From Kribbella sp. VKM Ac-2569 (GTDB lineage Bacteria > Actinomycetota > Actinomycetes > Propionibacteriales > Kribbellaceae), in contig NZ_SGXJ01000001.1 of assembly GCF_004216905.1 (NCBI RefSeq), positions 1 to 64,000 on the forward strand: a stretch of DNA of 64,000 nt. Reading direction: 5' to 3'. This document shows, in pieces, positions 53,757-62,378 of this stretch. How positions within the stretch are numbered: the stretch's first letter is position 1; the number at the start of each line of letters is the position of its first letter. Made by a program: the position numbers and the translations under genes. The notes beneath the pieces were generated by a model. That model was not told the origin of the DNA and searched no databases. It saw nothing but the letters and a program-made list of their open reading frames with translations.

Positions 53757-54138
53757 GGGCTGCCTGGGGGCGCAGCTCGTAGCGCGGGTTGAACATCACG
53801 CGGTCGCCGTCGACGACGCCGATCCGCCCGGAGGCGATCATTTCCGACCCGGCGTGGATGCCGCCGATCTTGCGGCGGCCGAGCCAGATCAGCTTGACCG
53901 TGCCGGTGCCGTCGTACAACTCACCCTCCAGTGCCGGTACGCCGCCTCGCGGGCTGAACGTGATGGTGCGCAACGTGCCGTACAACGTGACGAGCTCCCG
54001 GTCGTGGCAGCCGGTGATGGACCGCGCGCCACAGTCCTGCGCGAAGTCCTTGAGGACCTCCGCGTCTTCCTCGTCACGGTCCCCGGCCAGACCGCGGAAG
54101 GCACGCTTCCACAGCCCTGCGGGTTTGTTGCTGCCCAT
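53749..54138 (-). CDS. OB-fold nucleic-acid-binding protein
   Basis: A 129-residue small protein (Rv2694c equivalent). Residues about 50-120 form an OB-fold: LVTLYGTLRTITFSP, ALEGELYDGTGTVKLIWLGRRKIGGI and GSEMIASGRIGVVDGDRVMFNPRYEL. This matches the anticodon-binding/RecG-wedge type. The first 45 residues are basic and helical with CGARSITGCHDR. Likely a single-stranded nucleic-acid binder; no target known. It lies between the DUF3710 and DUF3159 genes. Confidence 0.9.
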   Translation of the reverse strand: MGSNKPAGLWKRAFRGLAGDRDEEDAEVLKDFAQDCGARSITGCHDRELVTLYGTLRTITFSPRGGVPALEGELYDGTGTVKLIWLGRRKIGGIHAGSEMIASGRIGVVDGDRVMFNPRYELRPQAAHG

Positions 54139-54157
54139 GGCGTCGAGTGTAGTCCGC

Positions 54158-54805
54158 TCAGGCCTCTTCGGGCTCATTCGGCTGAGCGCCCGGCGGCATC
54201 TGCAGCGGCAGCGACTCACGGACCGCCATCGGCTCGTTACCGCGGACCACGACGGTGTTGCGCAGAGTCGCTTCCATCGGCTCGGCGGCGTCCGGCTCGA
54301 CGGCGGCGCGGCCGAGGACCGTACCGCGGAGCAGCCAACGCGGGCCGTCCACACCGATGACGCGGGAGGTCTGGCTGAAGACCTGTCCCTCCGGGTCCTC
54401 GACCGGGACGACCAGCACCAGTTCGGTGCCGAACGGGCCCTCGGACTCGGTCGCCGTACCACCCATCCGGGCGGCCTCGCCCGCGATCTCCTGGCGGACC
54501 TCGTCCCAGATGCCGCTGGTCTTCGGGGCCGCGAACGCACGCAGCTCCAGCGCGGAGTCGTCGAGCATCAGCAGCACTGCCTGCACCACGCCGCTCTGCT
54601 CGTCGACCTGCAGGCCCAGCTCCATGCCGGGCATGCCGGTGACCACCAGCGCACCCAGGTCGATGCGGTCCTCCGCCTCCAGGTCGGCGGCGTCGACCTC
54701 GGTCGAGTCGAACGGGCCCTCGGCGCGGACGTCCGCCGTACCGGTCTCGTCGAGGTTCTCGCCTGTCTCGGGCTCGTCGTTCTTGCCCTTACGGCGGAAG
54801 ATCAC
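54158..54805 (-). CDS. DUF3710 family protein
   Basis: A 215-residue cytoplasmic protein (Rv2696c equivalent). An N-terminal acidic tail (MIFRRKGKNDEPETGE) precedes the core: RIDLGALVVTGMPGMELGLQVDE, AVLLMLDDSALELRAFAAPKTSGIWDEVRQEIA and VIGVDGPRWLLRGTVLG. The C-terminus (ESLPLQMPPGAQPN) is a family feature. Function not established. It always travels with dut and the OB-fold gene in actinobacteria. Confidence 0.92.
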   Translation of the reverse strand: MIFRRKGKNDEPETGENLDETGTADVRAEGPFDSTEVDAADLEAEDRIDLGALVVTGMPGMELGLQVDEQSGVVQAVLLMLDDSALELRAFAAPKTSGIWDEVRQEIAGEAARMGGTATESEGPFGTELVLVVPVEDPEGQVFSQTSRVIGVDGPRWLLRGTVLGRAAVEPDAAEPMEATLRNTVVVRGNEPMAVRESLPLQMPPGAQPNEPEEA

Positions 54806-54892
54806 AGCTGTTGCCTACTTCCTTGGTCTTGGTGCCGGCGCTGATACAGCGCCGTAGTCTCGCGCATCCGGCAGGTCAACGGGTGCACCTGG

Positions 54893-55345
54893 TCAGCGTG
54901 TCACATGGCCGAAGCCGCCGGTCGACCCGTGTCCCTGGTCACCGCGTGCGGAACCGGGCAGCGAGGTTACTTCGACGAACCGGGCCTTCTCGACCTGCTG
55001 GATGACCAGCTGCGCGATCCGGTCGCCGCGCCGTACGGTCACCTCGGCGTGCGGGTCGAGGTTGATCAGGCAGACCTTGATCTCGCCGCGGTACCCGGCG
55101 TCGACGGTTCCGGGGGCGTTCACGATCGAGACGCCGTGCTTCGCGGCCAGTCCGGAGCGCGGGTGCACGAACGCGGCGTACCCGTTCTGCAGGGCGATCG
55201 CGATCCCGGTCCCGACCAGGCCGCGCTCGCCCGGTTTCAGAGTCAGGTCGGCGGCCGCCACGAGGTCCGCGCCGGCATCGCCGGGGTGTGCGTACGACGG
55301 GAGCGGGAGGTCGGGGTCGAGTCGCTGGATGAGTACCTCGGTCAC
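54893..55345 (-). CDS. dut: deoxyuridine 5'-triphosphate nucleotidohydrolase
   Basis: A 150-residue trimeric dUTPase that makes dUMP and keeps uracil out of DNA. All five motifs are present: [42 protein letters not shown] with the catalytic Asp, [13 protein letters not shown] and [17 protein letters not shown] 55345 gives the family-length N-terminus ([23 protein letters not shown]). It is divergent from the DUF3093 gene with a 52-bp gap. Confidence 0.97.
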   Translation of the reverse strand: MTEVLIQRLDPDLPLPSYAHPGDAGADLVAAADLTLKPGERGLVGTGIAIALQNGYAAFVHPRSGLAAKHGVSIVNAPGTVDAGYRGEIKVCLINLDPHAEVTVRRGDRIAQLVIQQVEKARFVEVTSLPGSARGDQGHGSTGGFGHVTR

Positions 55346-55397
55346 GAGTAGCGACCCTATCGAGCGCCTCGGACGCACCACATGCCAGGCTGGTCCC

Positions 55398-55853
55398 GTG
55401 GGAACCTATCGCGAGAGTCTGCGGGTGCCGGTGTCGTGGTGGATCATCGCCGCCGCCGCTGTGGTCACCCTGTTCGGCATCGTCGCCGTACCGGTCGGGA
55501 CGATGGCCGGCGCCGTGGTCGGCGGGCTCGCCGCGGTCCTGCTCCTGGCGCTGTTCCTCCGGTACGGCGGCGCTCGCGTGGAGGTCGACGACACGCGGCT
55601 GCACGCCGGGCGGGCGGAGATCGACCGGACGTATCTGGGCACGGTCGAGGCGCTGACCGGCGACGAGGCGCGACGCGCGTTCGGACGCGACTGCGACCCG
55701 AAAGCATTCCTGGTACTGCGGAGCTACATCAGCGGGGCCGTGCGGGTGCAGATCACGGATCCGGCCGACCCCGCGCCGTACTGGGTGATCGCCACGCGCC
55801 ACCCGGACCGGTTGGCTGCCGCCCTGAGCGGGCACAGCGTGGGAAGATCCTGA
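55398..55853 (+). CDS. DUF3093 membrane protein
   Basis: A 151-residue protein (Rv2698 equivalent). GTG 55398 starts [15 protein letters not shown]. Two helices follow ([19 protein letters not shown] and [21 protein letters not shown]), then a beta-rich cytosolic domain ([56 protein letters not shown]) resembling a PH-like fold. Function unknown; conserved beside dut. Confidence 0.9.
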   Translation: MGTYRESLRVPVSWWIIAAAAVVTLFGIVAVPVGTMAGAVVGGLAAVLLLALFLRYGGARVEVDDTRLHAGRAEIDRTYLGTVEALTGDEARRAFGRDCDPKAFLVLRSYISGAVRVQITDPADPAPYWVIATRHPDRLAAALSGHSVGRS

Positions 55854-55881
55854 CTGTCGGCAGTCGTACTAGGAGGGTGTT

Positions 55882-56205
55882 GTGGTCGGAGCGAAGATCG
55901 GCTGGAAGCTGGTACAGGCAGCCTTCACGATCGTGGTGGGCCTGGCCGCGAGCAAGGCGGTCAGCACGGCCTGGAAGCTGGGATCGGGCGGGAAGCCGCC
56001 GAAGAACGGCCAGGGCGGGTATGCCGAGGTTGCCGTGTGGGCGGCTGTCAGCGCCGGCGCCGCAGCCGCCGCGAGGCTCTTCGCGGAGCGTCGTGCGGCC
56101 GCGTACTGGCTCAAGTCCACCGGCTATGCGCCGCCCGGTTACGAGGAGGACGCCACCGCGCGAGTGGTGAAGGGCACCGACACCGGGCTGGTCAAGAAAG
56201 ACTGA
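55882..56205 (+). CDS. DUF4235 membrane protein
   Basis: A 107-residue small protein. GTG 55882 follows an AGGAGGG site by 4 bp. Two hydrophobic segments (LVQAAFTIVVGLAASKAVSTAW and EVAVWAAVSAGAAAAARLFAE) flank a basic loop with GGKPPKN. The motif ARLFAERRAAAYWLKSTGYAPPG is typical of the family. Function unknown. Probably cotranscribed with the DUF3093 gene 28 bp upstream. Confidence 0.85.
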   Translation: MVGAKIGWKLVQAAFTIVVGLAASKAVSTAWKLGSGGKPPKNGQGGYAEVAVWAAVSAGAAAAARLFAERRAAAYWLKSTGYAPPGYEEDATARVVKGTDTGLVKKD

Positions 56206-56215
56206 GCAGGCACGA

Positions 56216-56253
56216 CAGCGGGACCGTTCCACCGGAGTGGGACGGTCCCGCTG
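56216..56253. terminator. bidirectional terminator between DUF4235 and DUF4193 genes
   Basis: 17-bp stem with one mismatch (56216-56232 with 56237-56253) and a CGGA loop between two convergent stops. Confidence 0.8.
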
Positions 56254-56280
56254 TGCATTACTACGAAGTAGGGCGGCAGG

Positions 56281-56580
56281 TCAGGCTGCGCAGTCGCGGC
56301 AGATCAGCTGCCCGTTCTTCGTCTCGGCGAGCTGGCTGCGGTGGTGAACCAGGAAGCAGCTCGAACAGGTGAACTCGTCGGCCTGACGCGGAAGGACCCG
56401 GACCGCCAGCTCTTCGTGGCTCAGGTCGGCGCCGGGCAGCTCGAAGCTCTCCGCGGCCTCGGCCTCGTCCTCGTCGACCTTGCCGGAGTTCTTGTCGTGA
56501 CGGCGAGTCTTCAGTTCCTCGATCGACTCTTCGGAAGCGTCTTCGTCCGTCTTGCGCGGGGCGTCGTAATCAGTCGCCAT
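56281..56580 (-). CDS. DUF4193 zinc-ribbon protein
   Basis: A 99-residue protein (Rv2699c equivalent). ATG 56580 gives the family N-terminus MATDYDAPRKTDEDASEES. The first 60 residues are acidic and probably disordered. The C-terminus holds a zinc ribbon: FTCSSCFLVHHRSQL and LICRDCAA supply two CxxC pairs. The conserved ELKTRRHDK block is present. Likely a small regulatory or RNA-polymerase-associated protein, but that is only inference. Confidence 0.93.
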   Translation of the reverse strand: MATDYDAPRKTDEDASEESIEELKTRRHDKNSGKVDEDEAEAAESFELPGADLSHEELAVRVLPRQADEFTCSSCFLVHHRSQLAETKNGQLICRDCAA

Positions 56581-56874
56581 GGTGTTCCCTGCCCTCTTCG
56601 TACCCGTGGTGTTGCCTGCTGAGCCCTTGAACGGGTGGAGCGGCCGAGAAATTCCGCGCCGGAGCACCGCGCTGAACTTTCGTCCCCCGAAACCCTTGAC
56701 AGCCAGGCCGGGATCGGCAAACACCGTTCCCGAGGACGGGATTGTGCCCTATAAAGGCCCGCAATGCACGACTGGGTCCATGCTGTGACCCGCGTGTCGC
56801 CACAAATGTCAGGACCGAACAGCAGAATGCTCGTTAGTGCGCAGTACTGCGCAGAAACGAGCACTCACCGGCAG
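56581..56874. other. intergenic region with a 36-bp palindrome
   Basis: 294 bp between the DUF4193 start and the suhB stop. It holds the upstream region of the DUF4193 gene (no firm promoter seen) and a 36-bp palindrome at 56828-56863 whose 16-bp core TGCGCAGTACTGCGCA is perfect and whose outer arms TGCTCGTT/AACGAGCA match exactly. It begins 12 nt after the suhB stop, so a terminator role is likely. Confidence 0.55.
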
Positions 56875-57678
56875 CTACACGCGCAACGGGTTCGCGGCGG
56901 CCAGCAACGCGTGGAACGGCTCGAACAGCGCCGGAGTGGCCGCGATCGACATCTCCGGCGACACCGGAGCTCCGTTGAGCCCGCCGACCCGGGCTCCGGC
57001 CTCGGCCGCGATCAGGGCGCCCGCACCGTAGTCCCACGGGTTCAATCCGCGTTCGTACACCGCGTCCAGCCGGCCGCAGGCCACGTAGCACAGGTCGATC
57101 GCGCCGACGCCGATCCGGCGGATGTCGCGGACCTTGGTGATCAGGTGCTGGATCACCTCGGCCTGCACCTGTCGGCGCGCCGGGTCGTACCCGAACCCGG
57201 TCCCGACCAGTGCCTGATTCAGCTCGGTCGCGCCCGAGACCTGGATCGGCTTGCCGTCCGCGAACGCCCCGCCGCCCAGGGTCGCGGTGAACACCTCGCC
57301 CTTGGGCGCGTCCACCACCACACCGGCGACCGTCTCCCCGCCGTACTCGACCGCGATCGAGACGGCGTACGTCGGGATGTCGTAGAGGTAGTTGACCGTG
57401 CCGTCGATCGGGTCCACGACCCAGCGCACGCCGCTGGTGCCGACCACGTCGTCGCCCTCCTCGCCGAGGAACGAGTCGTCCGGCCGGGCGCGCAGGACCC
57501 GGGCCCGGATCAGCTCCTCGGACTCACGGTCGACGGCCGTGACCACGTCGGTGACGGTGCTCTTGGTGTCGGCGACGGTGATCGTGCCGCGGCGGCGTTC
57601 GACGATCAGCTGCGCTGCCTCCTCCGCCACCTCCACGGCCAGCTTGAGGAGGTCCTGCGGGCTCTCAGAGGCACTCAT
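56875..57678 (-). CDS. suhB: inositol-1-monophosphatase (SuhB-like)
   Basis: A 267-residue Mg-dependent phosphatase (Rv2701c equivalent). Metal site motifs: SFLGEEGDD (Glu), [18 protein letters not shown] (Asp-Pro-Ile-Asp-Gly-Thr) and [18 protein letters not shown] (Asp). Residue 1 is the ATG at 57678, overlapping the hemH stop (ATGA). It probably supplies free inositol for phosphatidylinositol and mycothiol. Full length. Confidence 0.95.
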   Translation of the reverse strand: MSASESPQDLLKLAVEVAEEAAQLIVERRRGTITVADTKSTVTDVVTAVDRESEELIRARVLRARPDDSFLGEEGDDVVGTSGVRWVVDPIDGTVNYLYDIPTYAVSIAVEYGGETVAGVVVDAPKGEVFTATLGGGAFADGKPIQVSGATELNQALVGTGFGYDPARRQVQAEVIQHLITKVRDIRRIGVGAIDLCYVACGRLDAVYERGLNPWDYGAGALIAAEAGARVGGLNGAPVSPEMSIAATPALFEPFHALLAAANPLRV

Positions 57679-58742
57679 ACAGCTTCCTTAGCGATAGGTC
57701 GGCGCAGCGGTGGGCAGCAGTCGTGACGGCAGTCGTCCCAGGCCGGGCCGAGTTGGCCGACGCACGGCCGGGCGGGCTGCTCCCCGCGCTCGGCCGCGGC
57801 CCGCTCGACCACGAGGTCGCGGAGCATGGAGACGAACTTCTCGTCCGTGCCCGGCGTCGCAGCGCGCGCCATCGGCAGTCCGAGCTTCGCGGCCGTCTTC
57901 GCGGCCTCGGTGTCGAGGTCGTAGATGACCTCCATGTGGTCGCTCACGAACCCGACCGGTACGACGGCCACACCGGGCACTCCTTCGGCGGCCAGCACCT
58001 CCAGGTGGTCGTTCACGTCCGGCTCGAGCCACGGCACCTGCGGCGGCCCGGACCGCGAGCAGTAGACGAGGTCGGTACGCCGGGTCTGCCCGGTGCGCCG
58101 CTCGAGCTCGGCCGTGATCTCCGCGGCGACGTCCAGGTGCCAGTCGACGTACCCGTTGCCGTCCGGGCCGCTGGTCGCGTTCATCGCGGTCGGGATCGAG
58201 TGCGTGACGTAGGCGATCGCGGCGCCGTCCGGGAGTTTGCTGAGCGCGTCGGCGGTCGACTCCACGAACGACCCGACGAAGCCGGGGTGGTTCGCGTAGT
58301 GCCGGAGCTTGTCGATCCGCGGCGCGTCCGGGATCTCGCGGGCGGCGTCCTCGAGGTTCTCCCGGTACTGCCGGCAGCCGGAGTACGACGGGTACGCGGA
58401 CGTGACGATCACCACCGCGCGGCGGATGCCGTCCGCGGCCATCTCGCGCATCGTGTCGGTCAGGTACGGCGCCCAGTTGCGGTTGCCCCAGTAGATCGGC
58501 AGGTCCAGCCCGATCTCGTCGAACGACGCCCGCAGCGCCTTCAGCAGCGCCCGGTTCTGGTCGTTGATCGGGCTCTTGCCGCTGAACGAGTAGTAGTGCT
58601 CGCCGACCTCCTTCAGCCGCTCGTCCGGGATTCCGCGGCCGCGGGTCACGTTCTGCAGGAAGGGCAGCACGTCGTCGGGCTTCTCGGGCCCGCCGAAGGA
58701 GAGCAGCAGGACAGCGTCGTACGGGGGTGCAGCAGGCGACAT
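57675..58742 (-). CDS. hemH: coproporphyrin III ferrochelatase (HemH/CpfC)
   Basis: A 355-residue enzyme inserting Fe2+ into coproporphyrin III, the step before HemQ. Visible: [33 protein letters not shown] and the active-site His in [11 protein letters not shown]. The Glu-containing [17 protein letters not shown] follows. A [2Fe-2S] cluster is expected in actinobacterial members: Cys appears in [10 protein letters not shown] and in the tail [22 protein letters not shown] 58742 is divergent from the MFS gene. Coupled to suhB by a 4-bp overlap; the other heme genes are 44 kb away in the window. Confidence 0.95.
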   Translation of the reverse strand: MSPAAPPYDAVLLLSFGGPEKPDDVLPFLQNVTRGRGIPDERLKEVGEHYYSFSGKSPINDQNRALLKALRASFDEIGLDLPIYWGNRNWAPYLTDTMREMAADGIRRAVVIVTSAYPSYSGCRQYRENLEDAAREIPDAPRIDKLRHYANHPGFVGSFVESTADALSKLPDGAAIAYVTHSIPTAMNATSGPDGNGYVDWHLDVAAEITAELERRTGQTRRTDLVYCSRSGPPQVPWLEPDVNDHLEVLAAEGVPGVAVVPVGFVSDHMEVIYDLDTEAAKTAAKLGLPMARAATPGTDEKFVSMLRDLVVERAAAERGEQPARPCVGQLGPAWDDCRHDCCPPLRRPIAKEAV

Positions 58743-58770
58743 ATTCCAAGCTTCTCAGACGGACATGACC

Positions 58771-58776
58771 TAAGCT
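58771..58776 (+). promoter_or_regulatory. possible -10 box of the MFS gene
   Basis: TAAGCT, 14 nt before ATG 58791, within a 48-bp divergent region; no good -35. Confidence 0.35.
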
Positions 58777-58790
58777 GCTCCCGGTCTCTC

Positions 58791-59990
58791 ATGCTCAAGC
58801 CTTACGTCCATCTCATGCGCCGCCGCGGAGCGGCATCGTTCTTCGCTGCCGGGATCCTCGGGCGGATGCCGATCTCGATGATCGGACTCGGCATCGTCAT
58901 CCTGATCGCGCAGGAGAGCGGTTCGTACGGTCTCGCCGGCGCCGTCTCCGGAGTGGCCGTGATCGCCGGGGCGTTGACCGGTCCGATCCAGGGCCGGCTG
59001 GTCGACCGGTTCGGCCAGCGCGGGCTGATTCTGATCGGCTCGGTGGCCTGCACGGTCGGTCTGGCCGCACTGCTCGTCGCTGTGCGTGCTGACGCGCCCA
59101 CCTGGGTCCTGTACGTGCTGTCGTTCATTGCCGGTGGCACCCGTCCCCAGGTCGGTTCGTTCGTCCGGGCGCGCTGGACGCACCTGCTGGGCCGTGGTCG
59201 AGCACTGCAGACGGCATTCGCTCTGGAGGCAGTCGGCGACGAGGTGGTCTTCATCGTCGGCCCGGTGCTCGTCACCACGCTGGCAACCCAGGCCAGTCCG
59301 TACGCCGCTCTGTCCGCTGCCGGCGTACTGGGACTGGCTGGTGGCGTCTGGCTGGCGCTGCTGCGCGCATCCGACCCGCCAGGACGTGGCAAGTCGGATG
59401 GTGCCGAGCAGGCACCACTCCCCTGGCTTTCGATCCTGCTGCTCAGCCTGATCGGTCTCGGCCTCGGTGCGACGCTTGGTGGCGCCGAGGTGATCACCGT
59501 GGCGTTCACGACTCAGAAAGGGCAGGCCGGGCTGGCGGGCGTCGTACTGGCGGTCTGGGCGTTCGGGAGCCTGCTGGCCGGTCTCTGGTACGGCTCGGTG
59601 CACTGGCGGGCTCCGGTCGAGCGCCGGCTGCTGCTCGGCACGATCGCGCTCGCGATCACCCTGGCGCCACTCCCGTGGGTCAACAGCATCCCGCTGCTCG
59701 GCGCCGTACTGTTCTGCTGCGGCATGACGATCGCGCCGACGATGGTCGCGGTCACCGCCTGTGTCGAGGAGTGGGTGCCGCCGGAGCGGTTGACCGAAGC
59801 GATCACCTGGACCGTCACAGGCATTCTACTCGGCGTCGCACCGGGCAACGCGGCCGCCGGCCACGCGGTCGACGTCTGGGGCCCGTCGGACGCGTACTGG
59901 GTCCCGTTCGGCGTCGGCATCGCCTGCGCGCTCGTCGCCGCGGCCTCCATCACCTTCGCCCGCCCCAAGGAACGGTTCGCCCACAACTAG
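58791..59990 (+). CDS. MFS transporter
   Basis: A 399-residue membrane protein with 12 predicted helices in two halves. The first half has GRMPISMIGLGIVIL and, between helices 2 and 3, the motif-A-like GPIQGRLVDRFGQRG. The second half begins near WLSILLLSLIGLGLGATLGG. PPERLTEAITWTVTGILLG and GHAVDVWGP close it. Typical of drug or metabolite efflux MFS proteins of actinobacteria. Substrate unknown. A MerR regulator gene starts 40 bp downstream. Confidence 0.9.
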   Translation: MLKPYVHLMRRRGAASFFAAGILGRMPISMIGLGIVILIAQESGSYGLAGAVSGVAVIAGALTGPIQGRLVDRFGQRGLILIGSVACTVGLAALLVAVRADAPTWVLYVLSFIAGGTRPQVGSFVRARWTHLLGRGRALQTAFALEAVGDEVVFIVGPVLVTTLATQASPYAALSAAGVLGLAGGVWLALLRASDPPGRGKSDGAEQAPLPWLSILLLSLIGLGLGATLGGAEVITVAFTTQKGQAGLAGVVLAVWAFGSLLAGLWYGSVHWRAPVERRLLLGTIALAITLAPLPWVNSIPLLGAVLFCCGMTIAPTMVAVTACVEEWVPPERLTEAITWTVTGILLGVAPGNAAAGHAVDVWGPSDAYWVPFGVGIACALVAAASITFARPKERFAHN

Positions 59991-59995
59991 GCTTG

Positions 59996-60016
59996 CATCT
60001 CCTGTTACGGGAGGTG
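59996..60016. promoter_or_regulatory. dyad between the MFS and MerR genes
   Basis: CATCTCC (59996-60002) and GGAGGTG (60010-60016), 6 of 7 pairs, around a 7-bp centre. It lies where a MerR protein could bind to control its own gene. Could also act as a weak terminator for the MFS gene. Confidence 0.35.
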
Positions 60017-60030
60017 TGAGGGTGGTGGGT

Positions 60031-60741
60031 ATGGACCACTCGATCGGTGCGGTGGCGCGGCTTGCCGGGGTGTCGGTGAAGGCCGTGCGGCACTACTCCG
60101 ATCTTGGGCTGCTGACGGCACGGCGTACCGCTGCCGGCCATCGACGGTACGACGACAATGCCGTCGTACAGCTGCGGCTGATCCGGACGTTGCGTGCACT
60201 GGACCTGGATCTGCCGACGATCCACGCCGTACTGCGGGACGAACGTCCCCTCGCGGAGGTCGCGGCGACCCACGCCGACGCACTGGCGATCCAGATCCGC
60301 ACGCTACGCCGGCAGCACGCCCTGCTCACGGTCCTCGCCAACCATCCCGACCCGGAGGACATACGCCTGATGACCGAACAATCCGAGCAGGACCGCCGCG
60401 CGCTGATCGCCGAATTCCTCGATACGACGCTCGCCGGCACCGCCCCCGCCGTCCGCCAGAATCTGACGCCGGTCCTGCCCGAGGACGCCGATCCGCAGCA
60501 GGTCGAGGCCTGGCTGGAGCTGACCACGCTGGTTACCGCGCCCGACTTCCGAGATTCGGTACGTCGTCTTGTGGCCGGCTATCTCGCCCTCGCCGGAGAC
60601 GATCCGCTCCGGGCAGACCCGGCGTACCGCAGCCGCCTGATCGAACTCCGGCGTACCGAGGCCGGACCGCACTGGCACCGCTACGTGGAACTGGTTGCCG
60701 TGGTCAACGGATGGGCACCGCCGTCACGGATTGCGGGGTAA
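60031..60741 (+). CDS. MerR family transcriptional regulator
   Basis: A 236-residue regulator. The N-terminal MerR winged-helix is clear: DHSIGAVARLAGVSVKAVRHY (residues 2-22), GLLTARRTAAGHRRYDDNAV, then LRLIRTLRALDLDLPTIHAVL. A coiled-coil helix (about 75-110) follows. The effector domain (about 115-236) has no Cys-metal motif, so it is not a metal sensor of the classical kind. ATG 60031 is chosen; GTG 60016 is too close to the GGGAGG site. It probably regulates the upstream MFS gene or itself. Confidence 0.9.
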   Translation: MDHSIGAVARLAGVSVKAVRHYSDLGLLTARRTAAGHRRYDDNAVVQLRLIRTLRALDLDLPTIHAVLRDERPLAEVAATHADALAIQIRTLRRQHALLTVLANHPDPEDIRLMTEQSEQDRRALIAEFLDTTLAGTAPAVRQNLTPVLPEDADPQQVEAWLELTTLVTAPDFRDSVRRLVAGYLALAGDDPLRADPAYRSRLIELRRTEAGPHWHRYVELVAVVNGWAPPSRIAG

Positions 60742-61341
60742 CGGCGCGTTCCAGCCGCGGCGGATCGCGAGCAGCCGGATCGCGAAGCACACCACCGCGG
60801 CTGAGATCGGAACCCACAGAGCGTGGTACTCCAACGCCGAGGCGACAACCACGATGCCGGCCCCGAGTAGCGCCGGGGTGGCGTAGATCTCGGAGCGGAG
60901 GACGACCGGGACGCGGCCGCTGAGCACATCCCGCAGTACTCCCCCGCCGATCCCCGAGAGCGTGCCGAGGAGCGCGGCCGAGATCGGCGACAGACCGGAC
61001 TCGATCGCCTTCAGCGCACCGGTCACGCAGAACAGCGCGAGGCCGGCCGCGTCGAAGATGTTCACCAGCCGCTCGACGCGGCCGATCCCGGGATGGAGGA
61101 AGAACGTCAGCAGACCGGCCGCGATCGGGACCACCAGATAGCGCCAGTCGCGGAGCGCGGCCGGCGGGGTCTCGCCGATCAGCACGTCCCGGATGAATCC
61201 ACCGCCGAGGCCGGTGACCAGGGCGAGCACCTGGATCCCGAACACGTCCAGCTTCTTCCGTACGCCGACCAGCGCACCGGTAATCCCGAACACGAAGATC
61301 CCGACCAGATCGAGCACCTGCAGCACCACGGATCCACTCAC
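60724..61341 (-). CDS. TRIC-type trimeric cation channel (UPF0126)
   Basis: A 205-residue membrane protein with seven helices built from two similar halves. Each half has a GTGGGxxRDxLxG-like motif: LGGGFIRDVLIGETPPAAL in the first and IGGGVLRDVLSGRVPVVL in the second. Start GTG 61341 is seven nt after a -10 box, matching a leaderless mRNA. Bacterial homologues conduct K+ or Na+. Its 3' end overlaps the convergent merR gene by 18 bp. Confidence 0.9.
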   Translation of the reverse strand: MSGSVVLQVLDLVGIFVFGITGALVGVRKKLDVFGIQVLALVTGLGGGFIRDVLIGETPPAALRDWRYLVVPIAAGLLTFFLHPGIGRVERLVNIFDAAGLALFCVTGALKAIESGLSPISAALLGTLSGIGGGVLRDVLSGRVPVVLRSEIYATPALLGAGIVVVASALEYHALWVPISAAVVCFAIRLLAIRRGWNAPLPRNP

Positions 61342-61348
61342 AGCCCGA

Positions 61349-61354
61349 ACGCTA
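61349..61354 (-). promoter_or_regulatory. -10 box of the TRIC gene
   Basis: TAGCGT on the minus strand, 7 nt before GTG 61341; leaderless arrangement, no clear -35. Confidence 0.45.
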
Positions 61355-61383
61355 AACCACGAGCGCTGTGCCGCTGCGGGTTC

Positions 61384-61389
61384 TATCGT
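61384..61389 (+). promoter_or_regulatory. -10 box of the kinase-fdhD operon
   Basis: TATCGT, 8 nt before ATG 61398; leaderless arrangement. Confidence 0.45.
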
Positions 61390-61397
61390 TCGTGGAC

Positions 61398-62378
61398 ATG
61401 AGCCGCGCCCCGGACGTCGACTACTTCGCCACCTCGCTCCGTCCCGACTGGAGCACGCTGCCGGCCGCACTGCACGAGGCCCTCGCCGTTGCCCTCGGCA
61501 CGCAGATCACATCTGTCTCAGCACCGGTCCGCTCCGGCTTCACCGGAGGCTTCGCTGCCCGGGCACAGCTGGCCGACGGCCGCCGCGTCTTCATCAAGGC
61601 AGCCGAGGAAGGCCTGCACGCCTACGAGGCGTACCAGCGCGAGGCCGAGGTGGTCCCGCAGCTCCCGAAAGCAGTCCGAGCCCCAGCCATCATCACCACC
61701 GCCCATGTCGACGGCTGGTTCGCCGTTGCCTCGGAGTGGGTCGAGGGGCGGATGCCCGGGGCTCCTTGGACCGTGGAGGATTTTGGGCTGGTTACTGCTG
61801 CTTGTGAGCAGTTGGCGGACGCGTTGCGGCCGAGTCCGTTGGATGGGCTGAGCAAGTTCGCGGACCTGGTCGCCGCCGACGTCGAGACGCCGGCGCAGAT
61901 CCTGGCGGGTGAGCGAGAGATGCCGAACGGACTGCAGGACTGGCTGCCGCGCGTACTGCCGGAGCTCGCGGAGCTGGTCAAGCTGGTGCCCGAAGCCCTC
62001 GCCGGCGACTCCGCCGCGCATTCCGATCTGCGTCCGGACAACATCCTGATCGACAACGACGGCACCTGCTGGACGATCGACTGGAACTGGCTGACGCTCG
62101 GCCCGCACTGGGCGGACTGGGTCGGCCTGCTGCCGGTCGCCCAGCACCAAGGCATCGACACGTTCACCGCCATCACACGCAGCCCGCTGACAGCCGACGT
62201 ACCGAAGGATCACCTCGACTCTCTCGTGGCCGTGATCGCGGCGTACATGATGAAGAACACCGAGGCGCCGCCCCCACCCGGCTGTACGCCGGCTCTGCGT
62301 GAGCACCAGCGTCTCTACGCATGGACATTCCTCGACTGGCTCGCCGTACGACGCAACTGGCCTACCGTGGAGGTATGA
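61398..62378 (+). CDS. aminoglycoside phosphotransferase-like kinase
   Basis: A 326-residue protein kinase-fold small-molecule kinase (APH family). The N-lobe has FTGGFAARAQLADGRRVFIKAAEEG with the catalytic Lys. The catalytic loop is AAHSDLRPDNILIDNDG (Asp and Asn) and the metal Asp is in CWTIDWNW, replacing the usual DFD/DWE. A C-terminal LREHQRLYAWTFLDWLAVRR helix closes it. The resistance role is not implied; most such genes have unknown substrates. ATGA overlap with fdhD means coupled translation. Confidence 0.87.
   Translation: MSRAPDVDYFATSLRPDWSTLPAALHEALAVALGTQITSVSAPVRSGFTGGFAARAQLADGRRVFIKAAEEGLHAYEAYQREAEVVPQLPKAVRAPAIITTAHVDGWFAVASEWVEGRMPGAPWTVEDFGLVTAACEQLADALRPSPLDGLSKFADLVAADVETPAQILAGEREMPNGLQDWLPRVLPELAELVKLVPEALAGDSAAHSDLRPDNILIDNDGTCWTIDWNWLTLGPHWADWVGLLPVAQHQGIDTFTAITRSPLTADVPKDHLDSLVAVIAAYMMKNTEAPPPPGCTPALREHQRLYAWTFLDWLAVRRNWPTVEV

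Noticed and set aside
61398..62378. Aminoglycoside resistance gene
   Set aside because: APH-fold family is broad; the metal-site motif and context (fdhD operon) do not support a resistance function.
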